Positions 24,025 through 36,212 are shown, numbered from the stretch's first letter. The stretch is 64,000 bases of DNA from Agapetus fuscipes (GCA_951799405.1 OX637343.1:13122524-13186523), one strand, 5' to 3'. Notes: generated by a model not told the origin, from the sequence alone. Program-made: numbers and translations.

Positions 24025-25280
24025 ATGTCAACTGTTTGTGAAAAACGAAATCATAGACTGTATTTTTTTACGACTGATTATGTTGACTAGGTATGTACTC
24101 AAGCATAATCAGCAATAAAATTTGGGAGATTCTACCCAAGCAATAGAGATTTTTTTTTTAATTTTAATAGTTATAAGAAATTCATATTTTCTGCGATGGA
24201 AGATTGTGAAATAACGAAATCATAGACTGTATTTTTTTACGATTGATTATGTTAACTAGGGATGTAATCAAGCATAATCAGTAATAAAATTTGGGAGATT
24301 CTACCCAAGCCATAGAGAAAAAAAATGTCGAAATTTTCATAGTCATATGAAAAATCATATTTTTGCGATGGAAGATTGTGAAAAAACGAAAAGATAGACT
24401 GTATTTTTTTACGATTGATTATGTTAACTAGAGATGTAATCAAGCATAATCAGCAATAAAATTTGGGAGATTCTACCCAAGCCATAGAGAAAAAAAATGA
24501 CGAAATTTTCAGTCATATGAAAAATCATATTTTTTGCGATGGAAGATTGTGAAAAAACGAAATCTTAGACTGTATTTTTTTACGATTGATTATGTTAACT
24601 AGGGATGTACTCAAGCATAATCAGCAATAAAATTTGGGAGATTCTACCCAAGCCATAGAGAAAAAAAAATGCTGAAATTTTCATAGTCATATGAAAAATC
24701 ATATTTTTTGCGATGGAAGATTGTAAAAAAACGAAATCATAGACTGTATTTTTTTACGATTGATTATGTTAACTAGAGATGTAATCAAGCATATTGAGCA
24801 ATAAAATTTGGGAGATTCTACCCAAACCATTGAGAAAAAAATTGTCGAAATTTTCATAGTCATATGAAAAATCATATTTTTTGCGATGGAAGATTGTGAA
24901 AAAACGAAATCATAGACTGTATTTTTTTATGATTGATTATGTTAACTAGGGATGTAATCAAGCATAATCAGTAATAAAATTTGGGAGATTCTACTCAAGC
25001 CATAGAGAAAAAAAATGTCGAAATTTTCATAGTCATATGAAAAATCATATTTTTTGCGATGGAAGATTGTGGAAAAACGAAATCATAGACTGTATTTTTT
25101 TACGACTGACTGTGTTACCTGAAGGTGTATTAAAGCATAATCAGTAATAAAATTTGGGAGATTCTACCCAAGCCATAGAGAAAAAAAATGTTGAAATTTT
25201 CATAGTCAAATGAAATATCATATTTTTTGCGATGGAGCATTGTGAAAAAACGAAATCATAGACTGTATTTTTTTACGTTT
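24025..25280 (+). repeat. 173-bp tandem repeat, about 7 units (left arm)
   Basis: The marker GCGATGGAAGATTGTGAA recurs at about 24193, 24365, 24536, 24710, 24883, 25056 and 25229, i.e. spacing 171-174 bp. Units contain CATAGACTGTATTTTTTTAC and ATTTGGGAGATTCTACCCAA. No coding. Confidence 0.92.
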
Positions 25281-25416
25281 AAAAACTTGTCCAAATTTAT
25301 ATATTTTCTTTTTTAAATATAAAATCGAAAAAATATTTTTTCGACTTCAAATCAACACATTATTATTTGATTTTTCGAAATCTATCAAAATAATATACTT
25401 TTTATCATATTCCTCA

Positions 25417-26940
25417 CTATTGCAAATACCCTATTGTGGCTATTTTTAGTATATTGGGCATTACTCCTTTAATTAATATTACATTAATGAGCTCTACAAG
25501 AGTATCTCCAATTTGTTGCCAAATATTGAGAATGTATTTCTTATCTATATTATCAGTACTAGATCCTTTTTTTGTTTTACTAATTATTTCAAATAATTTT
25601 TGTTTATCAATTTTTTCAAAATTTTCAAACTTATGATTGCAATTTTTCGTACTTATATTTAGCTCATTTAGGTTTAAGTTAGTTTCCTCATCAATTGATT
25701 TGATTATTTCCAATATACTAGAAATATAAAAATTATTTAATTCTTCTGCTATTTCTTCTATATTTTCAATTTTTTTATCATTAACTCTTATTTCATTGAT
25801 GGTGCTTGCTTTAATTTTTGGATTAACAATTTCTTTAATAATTTTCCACATATTTTTTTGATCTTCTCCTGCTTCACTTATTCTGTTTTGGTACCATTTT
25901 ATTTTATTTTTTCTTATCACATCGGTAACCATATTTCTATATCTTTTATATTCCATCCAAAATGAAGAAACATCTTCTTCGGTATGATAACTTGTAAGTA
26001 CCTTGGTCATTTTAAATTTATTATAAGCTATATTTCTCTGTAAAGCTAAATTTTTAATGTTCTGATTATACCATGGTTTTGTCTGCCATTTACTGATTAT
26101 TGTCTTTCTGTTGGTATTCTCCCGTTTAACTCTTATTAGTTTTAATATTATATCCTCCCAAATGTTGTTAATTTCACCCTCAGTTATATTATTTATATCA
26201 TAATCTATATCAAAGTTATTGTCATTAAGCCTACTTATTATTCCTTCCATGTCAATTTTAGTTATGTATTGATGCTGATATTGTATATTCTTATTCCAAA
26301 CTTCATTGTTGAACTTGATTATGACATTTTGATGGTCTGCGACATAATTTTTATTATCTACTTTGCAAAATATATTAGTCATGTTTGTGAATACCAAGTC
26401 AATCATTGTACTTGATGTATTTGTAATTCTTGTTTTTTCCATTACACATTGCTTCAATCCAAATTCTGCTGCCCATCTCTTAAGATTAATTGAATTTGTA
26501 TTTGTGTGATTATCCCAATCAACATTTATGTCGCCACATATAATAGTATGCCATCCCTTTTCAATCATTCTCTCACTTATTTGCCTCAAGTATTCTATAA
26601 AATTTTGGTATTTACCATTTGGTGATCTATAAATAGCGCATATTATAAGCCATTTATTTGATAACTTTATTTTTATTATTATACTCCAAAAGTCTCTGCC
26701 ACATTGTTGAATTTCTATAATGTTAAATATTATTCCCATTTGAATAAATAATAATACCCCACCCGTGTGTCTTGAGCACGAATCGCATCTAATTAAATTA
26801 AAATTTTTAATATTCAATTCATTATCCTCTATTTCTTCTGTTATATGTGTTTCCGTAATGGCAAAAAAAATATATGATTTTGCAATATTTTCAATTTCGT
26901 CTTTTTTATTCAAAAATCCCTGTGCATTTATTATTATTCC
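25417..26940 (-). pseudogene. LINE ORF2: endonuclease plus start of RT, 3'-truncated
   Basis: About 500 codons are open on the minus strand. Apurinic-type endonuclease motifs are visible: INAQGFLNKKDEIE, ITETHI (catalytic Glu), ICGDINVDW, SSTMIDLVF and YVADHQNV. After a linker the RT entry region begins (KKGSSTDNIDKKYILNIW, LINVILIKGVMPNILKIATIG), then the frame stops at 25417 before the RT catalytic motifs. The missing half cannot be found nearby. LINEs usually lose the 5' side, so this is odd. Clade not decided; I/Jockey/R1-like is possible. Confidence 0.8.
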
Positions 26941-26994
26941 ACTTGCTTCATTTGTAGTGTTGTCTTGTATTTTTAATTTTTTACTTTTTAGTTG

Positions 26995-27956
26995 CTATAT
27001 ATAGTCTATTTTTGATTTGCTCACCTTTACATACTTTTTCAGTACTGCGCATTTTTCGAAGTCGTAGGGATCATGATCTATGTTTATTTCTAATTTTAAT
27101 TTTTCTTTTATTGTATTGCAGTTTATACAGCTGTAATCCTTTTTGCAATCACTTTTGTCTTCATGTTCAGCCTTTCCGCATCTTCTGCAAGTTGTTTCAT
27201 TCCTACACTCATTTGCTTTGTGGTTAAATCCATGGCATTTGTAGCACCTCATTATTTGATAGTCTTCTACCACTTTGCACCGTCTCCAGCCTATGTTTAA
27301 AAATCCTTTCTCCTTAATTATTTCTAAAATCTCTGTATTTATTTCCAATGTGATATCATTCGTTCGCTTTTTTTCTTTTACATATACTAATTTGATATCT
27401 CTATTGACATTTATGTATGGATTCTGTTTTTTTTATATATTCAATGATTTCCTCTTTTTCAATTTCCTTTTCCACGTTGAGTATTATTATTCTCGGTTTT
27501 CTTTTTTTTTGGGGAATTGATTTCATACTCCTTACCAATTACTTTTTTGACTTCTTTTTTGAGTTTTTCAGCATCTATTTTGTTGTATGTGTTTATTCCG
27601 ATTTGACCATTCTTTAACTTTTTTATACCATCCACAGCCATCTCTAGGTCGTTTAATTTAACCTTTTTTAATTCTTTTAAAGTTTTTTCATAGCTTTGAT
27701 CTTTTTTTGGTTTAATTATAGTTAATTCCGTATGTTCTTTCACTTTGTCTGCATATGTCATGTTTTTTTTTTTTTTTAATTCGTCAAATTTTTTATTTAT
27801 TTCTAATATTATATCTTCTTTTATTTCCTGTAATTTGTTATCAATAAATTCTGTTAATTTTTTAAACAAATCTTCGTCTTTTGGCATTGTTACCAATGTT
27901 TTGTTGCACTTAACTTTTTTCGGAATGTCAGATTGTGTTTGAGCGCGAGTGTACAA
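26995..27956 (-). pseudogene. LINE ORF1 (gag-like) with zinc knuckles, frameshifted
   Basis: Minus strand, two frames: 27956-27459 is a Lys/Glu-rich coiled region (MYTRAQTQSDIPKK...), and 27348-26995 carries CCHC-type knuckles (CYKCHGFNHKANEC, CRRCGKAEHEDKSDC, then CINC). The frames join through a shift at about 27360-27420. It lies directly 5' of the endonuclease ORF, the normal LINE order. Confidence 0.8.
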
Positions 27957-28002
27957 GCGGTACGCGCGACCGGTCGCCTCAGACGCTTCGGATCAACTGA
28001 TC

Positions 28003-28990
28003 ATATGACTATGAAAATTTCAACATTGTTTTTCTTTATGGCTTGGGTAGAACCTCCCAAAATTTATTGCTGATTATGCTTGAATACAACCCTAGTTAAC
28101 ATAATCAGTCGTAAAAAAATACGGTCTATGATTTCGTTTTTTCACAATCTTCGGGGAGTATGATGATGACGATGATCTTGTTCTCACAGAACGCGAACTC
28201 ACAGCTCACAGACTGTTCTTTTTTAAATAAGGTAATGGTTTTTTTTATTTTATAAAATAAAATTAAATATTTTTAATAAGTTGGATTCCAACTGGATTCA
28301 CACGGCTTTCAATTTCGAAAGCATCCCCATAATTTTATTAAATTATAATTTTCAACATAATTTCTCTCTATGGCTTGGGTAGAATCTCTAAAATTTTATT
28401 CCTGATTATGCTTAAATACATCCCTAGTTAACATAATCAGTCGTAAAAAAATACAGTCTATGATTTCGTTTTTTCACAATCTTCCATCGCAAAAAAAATG
28501 AAATTTCATATGACTATGAAAAATTCCACATTTTTTTTCTCTATGGTTTGGGCAGAATCTCCCAAATTTTATTGCTGATTATGCTTGAAGACATTCCTAG
28601 TTAACATAATTAAGCAATAGTTCAAAAGTACTGTCTATGATTTAGATTTTTCACAAACTTTAATCAAATATTGTACAAAAATCAGTGTGAATTTGCAAAT
28701 TGTAACTTTTTTTTTCATTGTGTTTTAGAAATAATCCTGAAAAAAATATTACTTAATATGCTTCATTATTTAAGTTTTTAACGTAATCAGTCGTAAAAAA
28801 CTACTGTCTATAATATAGTTTTTTCACAAGCTTTCATAAAAAAAAATATGAAAATCAATAGGAATATGCGAATTAAAAAAAAAATCTCTATGGCTTGGGC
28901 AGAACCTCCCAATTTTTTTTGCTTTATATGCTTTATTGTGTTACTAATTAACATAATCAGTAGTGAAAATGTAGTGTCTATGTTTTAGTT
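28003..28990 (-). repeat. 173-bp repeat units, inverted (right arm)
   Basis: Reverse-complement units of the left arm, recognisable by CTTGGGTAGAACCTCCCAAA and GTTAACATAATCAGTCG. Two units are fairly intact, later ones decay. A foreign segment interrupts at about 28155-28330. Confidence 0.85.
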
Positions 28991-29345
28991 TTTTTAATAA
29001 TTTGCATTTTATTATTTGCAAGTTATTGATAGCCGAGTTTATTATTACATTTTATTTCATTTTGTAGTAGATTATTGTATAGTTATTCATTTGGTATGGT
29101 TTTATAAGTACTTTTTATAGTTTTATTGCTTTTTAATTAAGTTTAAATTATTTATTTTGTTAATATGGGGAATTTTTGTTCACCCGTCAGGCCATCCCAA
29201 CTGTCAGGCTGGCACCTGTCAGGCTGTCTTCACACCGGTCCGGTCCGGTCGTGGCTGTGACTTGAGCATAGTTTTCAGCTGTTTTCATTAGCGCTGTGGA
29301 CCAGTTAATTTATTGTGTTTACGTTTCTTCAAAGCTCGTCCTGTG

Positions 29346-32300
29346 ATGCCTCGTAAACGTGCACAGATAGGCCGCCGCACTCGCAACGCACAACAAGTCT
29401 ACAAGGGAAGAATAAAACTTGCTGAACAAAAACGCTCACAGGAAAATGAACGTGCCTTAACTATTCAGGAGCGAGCTGAAGGACTGGCAATTCAGGAGGA
29501 AGAAAAACATATAAACCTGGCAAATCAAAAGGAAGAAAGAGCGGGACATTCATCTCTACAACGCCTTGACAAAATAGATGAAAACCCAAGTCGAATGAAT
29601 AAGCAACATTTGAAAAATAAAGCTCCAGACTTCCGGGGTAAGTAAAGATCAAAGTGGACATACATAACGTGATAACCATCCTTATGGTGAATTGCCCGCT
29701 TGGTCCTCTGCCAGAGGGATCTAGTGTCGTGGATAGGTAGGCGTTCAAGCAAGGCTGCCAAAAACATTCATGCTCCCATTAGTTCACACCATTGAGGTAC
29801 ATATAGTGGATGTAGTGGAGCCTAAACTATCTTAACGTCGGTAGGCGCTAAATCTGGTTCACCCTTCTATAATCTATAATCTAAGTTGCAAGCAAATATT
29901 CATTTAAAGCTCTCAGATGTATGCCCACAAACAAACACGTGTAGTTCGCGCTTACAAATGCTGAATGTGTACTTACAAATAAAATCCAAACTCAAATGAA
30001 CATAAGCCCTGCAACTCCTGCCGACATTCCCTGAAACAGGGGTGACATTGGCAAAGTGAACCATTTTTTACAGTATGGGTGGTCAGCCTCATACCAACCT
30101 ATAAGTCAAGGAATACGAGTAATAAATGACATTTAAGTTTACAAAAAAAAAAAAAAAAAACAACAAAACCTTAAAAATAAATCTATACAAAAAAAGTCAA
30201 AAATTTCTTATGCAAAAAATGTAGCAAACTAATAAACCAACATTACAAATCAGCATTGCAGATTAGCCGCCACTTCTTCCTGTCCTTGCATACTTCTTTC
30301 ATTTCATCCAGAGTCATAACCTTTTTCATACAAGCTCTCCTTTTATTATGACTCTGGATATTCCATTCACTCGCTATTTCGAAAATTTGGTCCATCCATA
30401 CCTTTCTCGGTCTTCCTCTTCCACGACATCCATCTATTCTAGCAACATATACTTTCTTCGTCAATCTTTCATCACTCATTCTCTCCATGTGCCCGAACCA
30501 TCTTAACATACTTCTTTTAATCTTCACTTTCACACTTTCCCTTACACCACATTCTTCTCTTACAAAATCATTCCTCACCCTGTCACGTCGTTTTGTCCCA
30601 ATCATACTTCTTAGATAGTCCATTTCTACTGTATGGACTTTACTAATTTCCCTTTCACTCACCGTCCAGGCTTCACTTCCATACATCAAGGTGGGCACTA
30701 GTATACCACCGTGCACCGCCAATCTAACATTTTTTGAGAGATTTTGGTTCCTGGCGATGCAAGCGGTCGCACCCAGTACACACCTGCCTTTCATTATTCT
30801 TCTTTCAAATTCACCGGACATTCTTCCATCTTTTTCAAACTTACTTCCCAGATATACAAACTCATTTACGACATCAACATTCATTCCATTAATTTTAAAT
30901 TCATAATTCATACTTTCATCATCTCTTTGAACCCTTCCTGAACACAAATCTTCATAAGTTTGAAAGAAAGCAAGATGCTCTGAGTTTGACCTCTTTGTCA
31001 ACAGGAGATAGTGAAAGCAGTGTTTCTTTCAGGTACTACTCCGGGGGGGCAAAGCCTCCCCGGAATGGGGGTTTTTCTTTTGAAAATCCAATCGCAAAAA
31101 TATTAGAAGCAGACGTGGGGTACTGCGAGTTACAATTTAAGCTTTGTGAAATCCTTCTTGTCGTTCCCGTAACCACTAATAATAATACAAGACTTTTATA
31201 GCGCCTTTTCATGACTCTTGGTCATCCCAAAGACCCTTGCTCATATGAGCGCACGAACAGGTGGGTCTTCAACCCCTTCAACTGCATCGAAAGATCATTT
31301 AGTACGATGAATAGAATACTGAATAAAGCAAGAAACAGAATGCTACCTGAAACTTTGATGCATTGTATGATGATCAGCATCGAGAGACCAGAGACTCCAA
31401 AAGAAGAATTTCTGAAAAAAGTTGTGGATTTCTGTGCAAGAATAAGATTTTTGTAAAGAAAAATATGTTTAAAAAAAAAGGTTACTTATGAGTAAAATTA
31501 CTTAATGTACGACCGGTTTCAAGAAATAACTTCCCATCATCAGGTAATCTAATCTAATCTAAGCTGCAAAGATATATATCATTTAAGATTTATATAAAAT
31601 GCATTCCCACAAGCAGACATGTATAATTTCGCGCTAACACATGCCGCATGTGGACCTACAGTATAAAAACCCAATCTCAAATGACAAAAGGTATAATTTT
31701 TTTTTTTTTTTTTGTAAAAATGAAGGGTTACAAAGTTAATCTATAATCTAAGTTGCAAGGATATATTCATTCAAAGCTCTCAGATGTATGCCCACAAACA
31801 AACACGTGTAGTTCGCGCTTACAAATGCTGATTGTGTACTTACAAATAAAATCCAAACCTCAAATGAACATAAGCCCTGCAACTCTTGCCGACATTCCCT
31901 GAAACAGGGGTGACATTGGCAAAGTGAACCATTTTTTACAGTATGGGTGGTCAGCCTCATACCAACCTATAAGTCAAGGAATACGAGTAATAAATAACAT
32001 TTAATTATAAAAAAAAACAACAAAATCTTATTTCTAATTATTTCTTGAATTAAAATGATGTATAAATTTAGATTGGTGAAGATTATAAGTTCGCATCTTT
32101 ATTTCCCAAACACATGTTCAAAATGTTGGATTTGGAAGCCACAGGAATTTTTTTTCTTTGTAGATCTACTACACGGAGGAGATACTGCTTCTGCTGTTCG
32201 TTTTTTGTAATACTTGCATTGAATTTCGTGATTAATGCAATTACACGCTCTGCACAATCATTCGCTACTTTCATTTGGCGAGCTTTCTCTCTTATTTCGA

Positions 32301-35300
32301 TGTAGACTTCATCGGTAGGCCATTCTGACAGATCTTTAGCCAAAAATGCCGCTGATTTTTTCTCGTCCATTATTAATCAATAACTCAAACAGCGTAGCCG
32401 TCCGTTGTGTAAAAAAATACTGTAACGAGCTATAAGGATCACAAGTTTTGCCATCTAGTCTCTTTAAAGCCTTTTGTTTAGGTGGTTTCTGCATATTTTG
32501 TACCATTTCTCTTTTGGACTCGAGACTTGCTCTGAAATCGAACAATGAAAGTCCAATAAAATGTTCGGAAGATTATCAAAGGTGGTGACATAATGCTTTC
32601 AATGCAGTATTACTAAAATCATGTTTTGGTAATATTTTATTAGTGCAAAGAGATTTGCATCGTTTAGAGGAGCTCTTTCTGTCAATGGGGCCTCGTTTCA
32701 ATAACGTCCATAAACGAGACTCACAAACCGGCTCAATTCAGTGATGGATCGTTTTTCTGCCACGGTGAGAGTGAATTGCTCGTGAAATAGATATATTTTC
32801 AGACAAAAGATAGCTTTTGCGATCCAACGAGCCTGGTGTAAGATACTGGGTGCGCAAAATATTCTTCGCGGATTTGACGGAGTTCGGCAGCATCAAATAA
32901 ATTGTCATTACCAAGTACAAAATTTTTGTTGCTCTATTTCCGGCCATTTCTGTAGAAAACGTTTCAATAAACCGATAGCTCAGTCCGGTCGATAGCTCAG
33001 TTGGTAGAGTGCTTGCATTCTACCCCGTGAGCTCGGGTTCGAATCCCACCGAGAAGGGTGTCAGAAATGAATTCCTATTTCGGTGTGTATTTCGAACCCC
33101 ATAATATAAATACCGGCGAGGTTTACTCAGCCTTGACAAGAAATGAGTACCAGCCCCCTCGGGAGCTGGGAAGTTCCCACTTCAACTGAAGTGGTTGGCG
33201 TAAGGCCGGCCCCCTTATCTGTAAAAATAAATAGGTTCAACTCGCCACATGCGACCCCTTCGGGGATAACGCGGCAAGAAGTTACACTATATGTGTAGCT
33301 TAGTTGCGTTTTTTTTTTTTTGCGATATCTGGTCCACTACTAGATTCAAACAATGATTTGAAAACATCAGTGAGGATCACTTCGAAAACATGGTGTTGAC
33401 AAGCAATCCAAACAAGATCTTTTCCTAGGGTTTTTTCAATCAAAGAGCATGCGCCCATATTCAACCCAGTGTTAGAAGCAGTCGTATCAAAGCAAAGTCC
33501 ATGTACTTGAGTTTTTAATTCCCACTCATCTAGAACTTTCAAGCAACCGTCAGCTTGTTCTTGTCCAGTACCCCTTTTGATTTGCGGTACTGCTAAAAGT
33601 ATTTCTGTTCCGCCGCCAGTGACAAGGACGGCCACTCTGTCAACTTTTTCAGTTCCACCACTATGTTAGGCAATAGTTTACTTTGTCAATGCAAAACAAG
33701 AGGATTTTGCAGAGATAATGTTGCCATATCTGATTCCAAAACAACCTGACGTACCTGACTTCTCTTACGGTAAATTGTGCTGCGCGATAAAGATATATCT
33801 GTAACTTGTGTGCCCAAAGCCTGAGCCACGGACCCGATTACAAACATTGCATTCCGATCAGATAGATTGACTCGATAAATAGTTGTCACAACATTTTCGC
33901 TAAGTAAAAATGAAACTTTCTTAGGCTTTTTCTTAGGAAGAAGAAGGAAAGTAAACTCATAATCGATTATTACAATAAAAATTCACCATTAGCTAAATAA
34001 TTGGTAATTTTGCTTTATAAATTTTTCCTTTAATTCATCGCGACCTCTAAATGTGCTAATATCAATCTGATTTTTGGTACACTTATTATTTTTAGATAAA
34101 GGAACAAAAAAAGCCTTGTGGAGCGGGTAAAATTAAACTTTTTTTTTTTCATACTAGTTTGGACTATTTTAGACTATTTTATTTAGGACTTTTATTTAGG
34201 ACTATTTATATTTAGGACTATTTTATCTAGTTTGGACAACTGTACACGTTGTTTTCATGATGCGGTCATTTTTACATTGATTATAACTTCAAAAGATCAT
34301 ATTTTATCTAATAATAATAATCTATAATCTAAGCTGCAAAGGTATGTTAACATTTAAGGCTCATATTAAATGCATGCCCACAGACAGGCACATATAGGTT
34401 CGCGCCTACACATTCTGCATGTGTGAATACAAATAAGCAAAACCTCACATGTACATAAACCTTGCAACTCCTGCCGCCGTTCCCTGAACCGGGGTGGCAT
34501 TGGCAAAAGTGAACCGATTTTTACAGCATGGGTGGTCAGCCTCATACCAACCTATCAGTCAAGGAGTGTATATATTTTATATTATAGCGTTATAATTATA
34601 GAATATGATCTTTTGAAGTAAGTAATTTATATTAGACATGGGTGATCAACTGTTTCATTTGGTTGTAGTAGCTCACACCACACTTTTCCCATAAAATCAC
34701 ATCTGTCTCCCTAGTATAAAATATTGCGTAAATTGAAAAAATGTGTGAAATCTGAATCACACTCTAGGAGTGAATTTGTATTCCATACATTTCTTATTAA
34801 TGCAATGAATGGGAGATTCACGCAATGTTTTGTACTCGGCGTACTGTACCCTTAGTACGAGTTGCAAAACTTGAGAAAAGTAAAGTTTACGGAAAATATT
34901 AAAAAGTGATTTGTCCCAAAATCTGCCGTTTTTGTTTCTTACACAAAACTTAGTCTTAGCAAAAGAGTTACAGTGATGAAGAAAATCAAGTTCAAACAAC
35001 AAAAACGGCAGAATTTGGGGGAAATCACTCTTTAATAATTGCCGTAAACTTCACATTACTCAAGTTTTGCAACTCGTACTAAGGGTACTGGTACTAGAGA
35101 CATATTGTATGAGTGAGCAGCTATTTCATAGATAATTACCTCGTGATCGTTGTATCTCTTTTCAATTATGCATTTTTATTTTTAGAAAGCAGTAAACTCA
35201 GTCAAACAAAATATCCATGTGACCAGTGCAGCTATAAAGCTTCAACACCATATGCCTTGCAGATACATAAGATTCCTCACTCAGGTGTTAAGCCATTTGG

Positions 35301-36160
35301 TTGCGACCAATGTGACTACAGAGCCTTTAGAATTTCCTCTGTGCAGCAACACAAATTAACTCATGTGAAGTCTAAACATGCTTGCAAATACTGCAACTTT
35401 AAGACATTCTATCCTGGCAGCATGAAAGCTCACATGTTCACTCACTCTACTATTAAGCCATTTTGTTGTGACAAGTGCGGCTATACTGCTACCACAAAAC
35501 AAAACTTAAAAACGCACTCGGTGACTCACATTGATGAAAAGCCATTTGCTTGTGACTTGTGCGACTTTAAAACAAAACATAGAGCAACCTTGAAAGAACA
35601 CAGGCTTTCACATTTGAATTCAAAATCTTTTGCATGTGATTTATGTAAATATAGGGCGATATCAAAGCACAGACTGAGAATGCATCAGAAAATTCATAAT
35701 AAAAAAAAGCACCCAAAAAGTAATGGTGAAAAGCCAAAGGGAGGACCATCTTCCAAGAATGAGAAAGTCATAACAGATGTTGAAACATTTATTAAAATTT
35801 CTGAGGATAAAAGACCTAAAAATTCTCGTGTTAACAAATTTTGGGACATAGACAATGATCTGAGCTCTGATGAGAGTATAAAGCAAGAAGAAGACGGGTT
35901 CCTCGATTTTCCCTTTGATGCTGAAAGTGAAGAAAAACTCAATGCTGTGGATCCTTCTTGCCTTCCTCATAATAAAAATGAAGTGACAAATACGGCAGCA
36001 TTATCCAGCAATACTGTAAAAGGAAAGGGGGAGCAGGGTTATGACATTAGTCCAGATGAAGGAGTTCCTAGGATCACACCATTTATCTTGTCATTGGATC
36101 CTTTAAGAGAAGAAAATTATTGCAGTTTGGATATTCATCAAGATGATGACTCTGATAGAG
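29346..36160 (+). CDS. C2H2 zinc-finger gene C (first two exons; end uncertain)
   Basis: Exons 29346-29637 (MPRKRAQIGRRTRNAQQ...) and 35186-36160 (six fingers plus acidic linker) match exons 1 and 2 of genes A and B and end in good GT donors at phase 1. No counterpart of the eight-finger terminal exon is visible between 36161 and 40341. The transcript may therefore splice into the gene D exons at 40342 or 42338, which are phase-compatible: joining all four exons gives 3495 nt, 1164 aa, in frame. Alternatively the gene lost its last exon and is incomplete. Exon 2 and its surroundings are a close copy of the gene B block, with a 241-bp MITE inserted about 100 bp before the exon. Fingers 5 and 6 resemble those of D more than B. 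Confidence 0.65.
29871..30113 (+). repeat. R3 repeat in gene C intron 1
   Basis: Almost identical to 31737-31981, including the following AATACGAGTAATAAAT tail, so one arose from the other. Confidence 0.8.
30243..31001 (-). pseudogene. LINE (RTE-like) RT C-terminal fragment
   Basis: Minus-strand open frame with FVYLGSKFEKDG, IMYGSEAWTV-like YGSEAWTVSE, LRWFGHMERMSDERLTKKVY, GCRGRGRPRKVWMDQI and a KKVMTLDEMKEV tail: the region after the RT catalytic motifs, common to RTE-type arthropod LINEs. The catalytic YxDD part is absent, so it is a 5'-truncated copy. Its 3' end also appears at 8100-8260, 50325-50440 and 51365-51450. Confidence 0.8.
31241..31456 (+). pseudogene. hAT-family (ZBED-like) C-terminal fragment
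   Basis: CIERSFSTMNRILNKARNRM followed by LPETLMHCMMISIERP matches the hAT C-terminal motif C-E-R-x-F-S-x-x-N. It is a different subfamily from the 15.5-kb fragment. N-terminal parts are absent. Confidence 0.65.
31545..31690 (+). repeat. R3 repeat, partial
   Basis: 5' half only; ends before a T-run at 31698. Confidence 0.7.
31737..31981 (+). repeat. R3 repeat, twin of 29871-30113
   Basis: Same 3' tail as its twin; the two enclose LINE and hAT fragments. Confidence 0.8.
32083..33890 (-). pseudogene. Decayed transposase-like gene, split by a SINE
   Basis: Minus-strand frames in order: 33889-33686 (LSDRNAMFVIGSVAQALGTQ), 33635-33312 (FDTTASNTGLNMGACSLIEK, WIACQHHVFEVIL), then past a SINE-A insertion 32947-32738, 32545-32336 and 32370-32083 (NDCAERVIALITKFNASITK). 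The motifs look like a transposon-derived protein family I have seen in arthropods with an FDTTASNTG signature, possibly related to the hAT fold, but I cannot name it surely. Several frameshifts are present. Confidence 0.5.
32983..33309 (+). repeat. SINE-A, best-preserved copy
   Basis: A box TAGCTCAGTTGGTAGAGTGC and B box GGGTTCGAATCCC are intact; 3' end runs into a T stretch. It interrupts the transposase-like pseudogene. A tRNA scanner could call 32988-33055, but the body shows it is a SINE. Confidence 0.88.
33910..34316. other. AT-rich intron segment of gene C
   Basis: Contains TTTAGATAAAGGAACAAA at about 34093, as found beside the LINE at 19295, and several TTTAGGACTATTT repeats at 34170-34235. 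No gene. Confidence 0.45.
34317..34566 (+). repeat. R3 repeat before gene C exon 2 block
   Basis: Ends about 30 bp before the B/C duplicated block begins. Confidence 0.8.
34847..35087 (+). mobile_element. 241-bp MITE with long TIRs, 3-bp target duplication
   Basis: Ends TACCCTTAGTACGAGTTGCA and its inverted copy at 35068-35087, with similarity continuing to about 45 bp. CTG flanks each side. The paralogous site in gene B (around 13955-13960) is uninterrupted and contains a single CTG, so the boundaries are exact. Confidence 0.9.
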
Positions 36161-36212
36161 GTATATATTTACTTTTGTTACGTCCCATCTTTTTTTATAA
36201 CCGGTAATATTA

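Larger units (their letters stand above)
23782..29239. mobile_element. 5.5-kb fold-back element with 173-bp repeat arms and LINE core
   Basis: Terminal inverted repeats start CCGGTGTGAAGACAGCCTG at 23783 and, on the other strand, at 29238, with similarity for about 45 bp. Inside, the left arm is a tandem array of about 173-bp units (24025-25280); the right arm (28003-28990) has the same units inverted and more diverged. The core (25290-27990) is LINE sequence. It ends 106 bp before the gene C start codon. No clear target duplication. A relative lies at 38406-39530. Confidence 0.75.

Noticed and set aside
24025..25280. CRISPR-like or centromeric array
   Set aside because: Units are contiguous 173-bp repeats without spacers, mirrored in inverted orientation within a TIR element.
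29871..31981. LTR retrotransposon bounded by the twin R3 direct repeats
   Set aside because: The repeats are ordinary R3 copies with no TG/CA ends, primer-binding site or polypurine tract; the interior is LINE and hAT debris.
32988..33055. tRNA gene
   Set aside because: The tRNA-like head continues into a SINE body found in at least eight copies; the anticodon arm is not well formed.
35567..35970. Minus-strand frames under the zinc-finger exons
   Set aside because: They overlap strongly supported finger exons and appear equally in A, B and D as antisense shadows.
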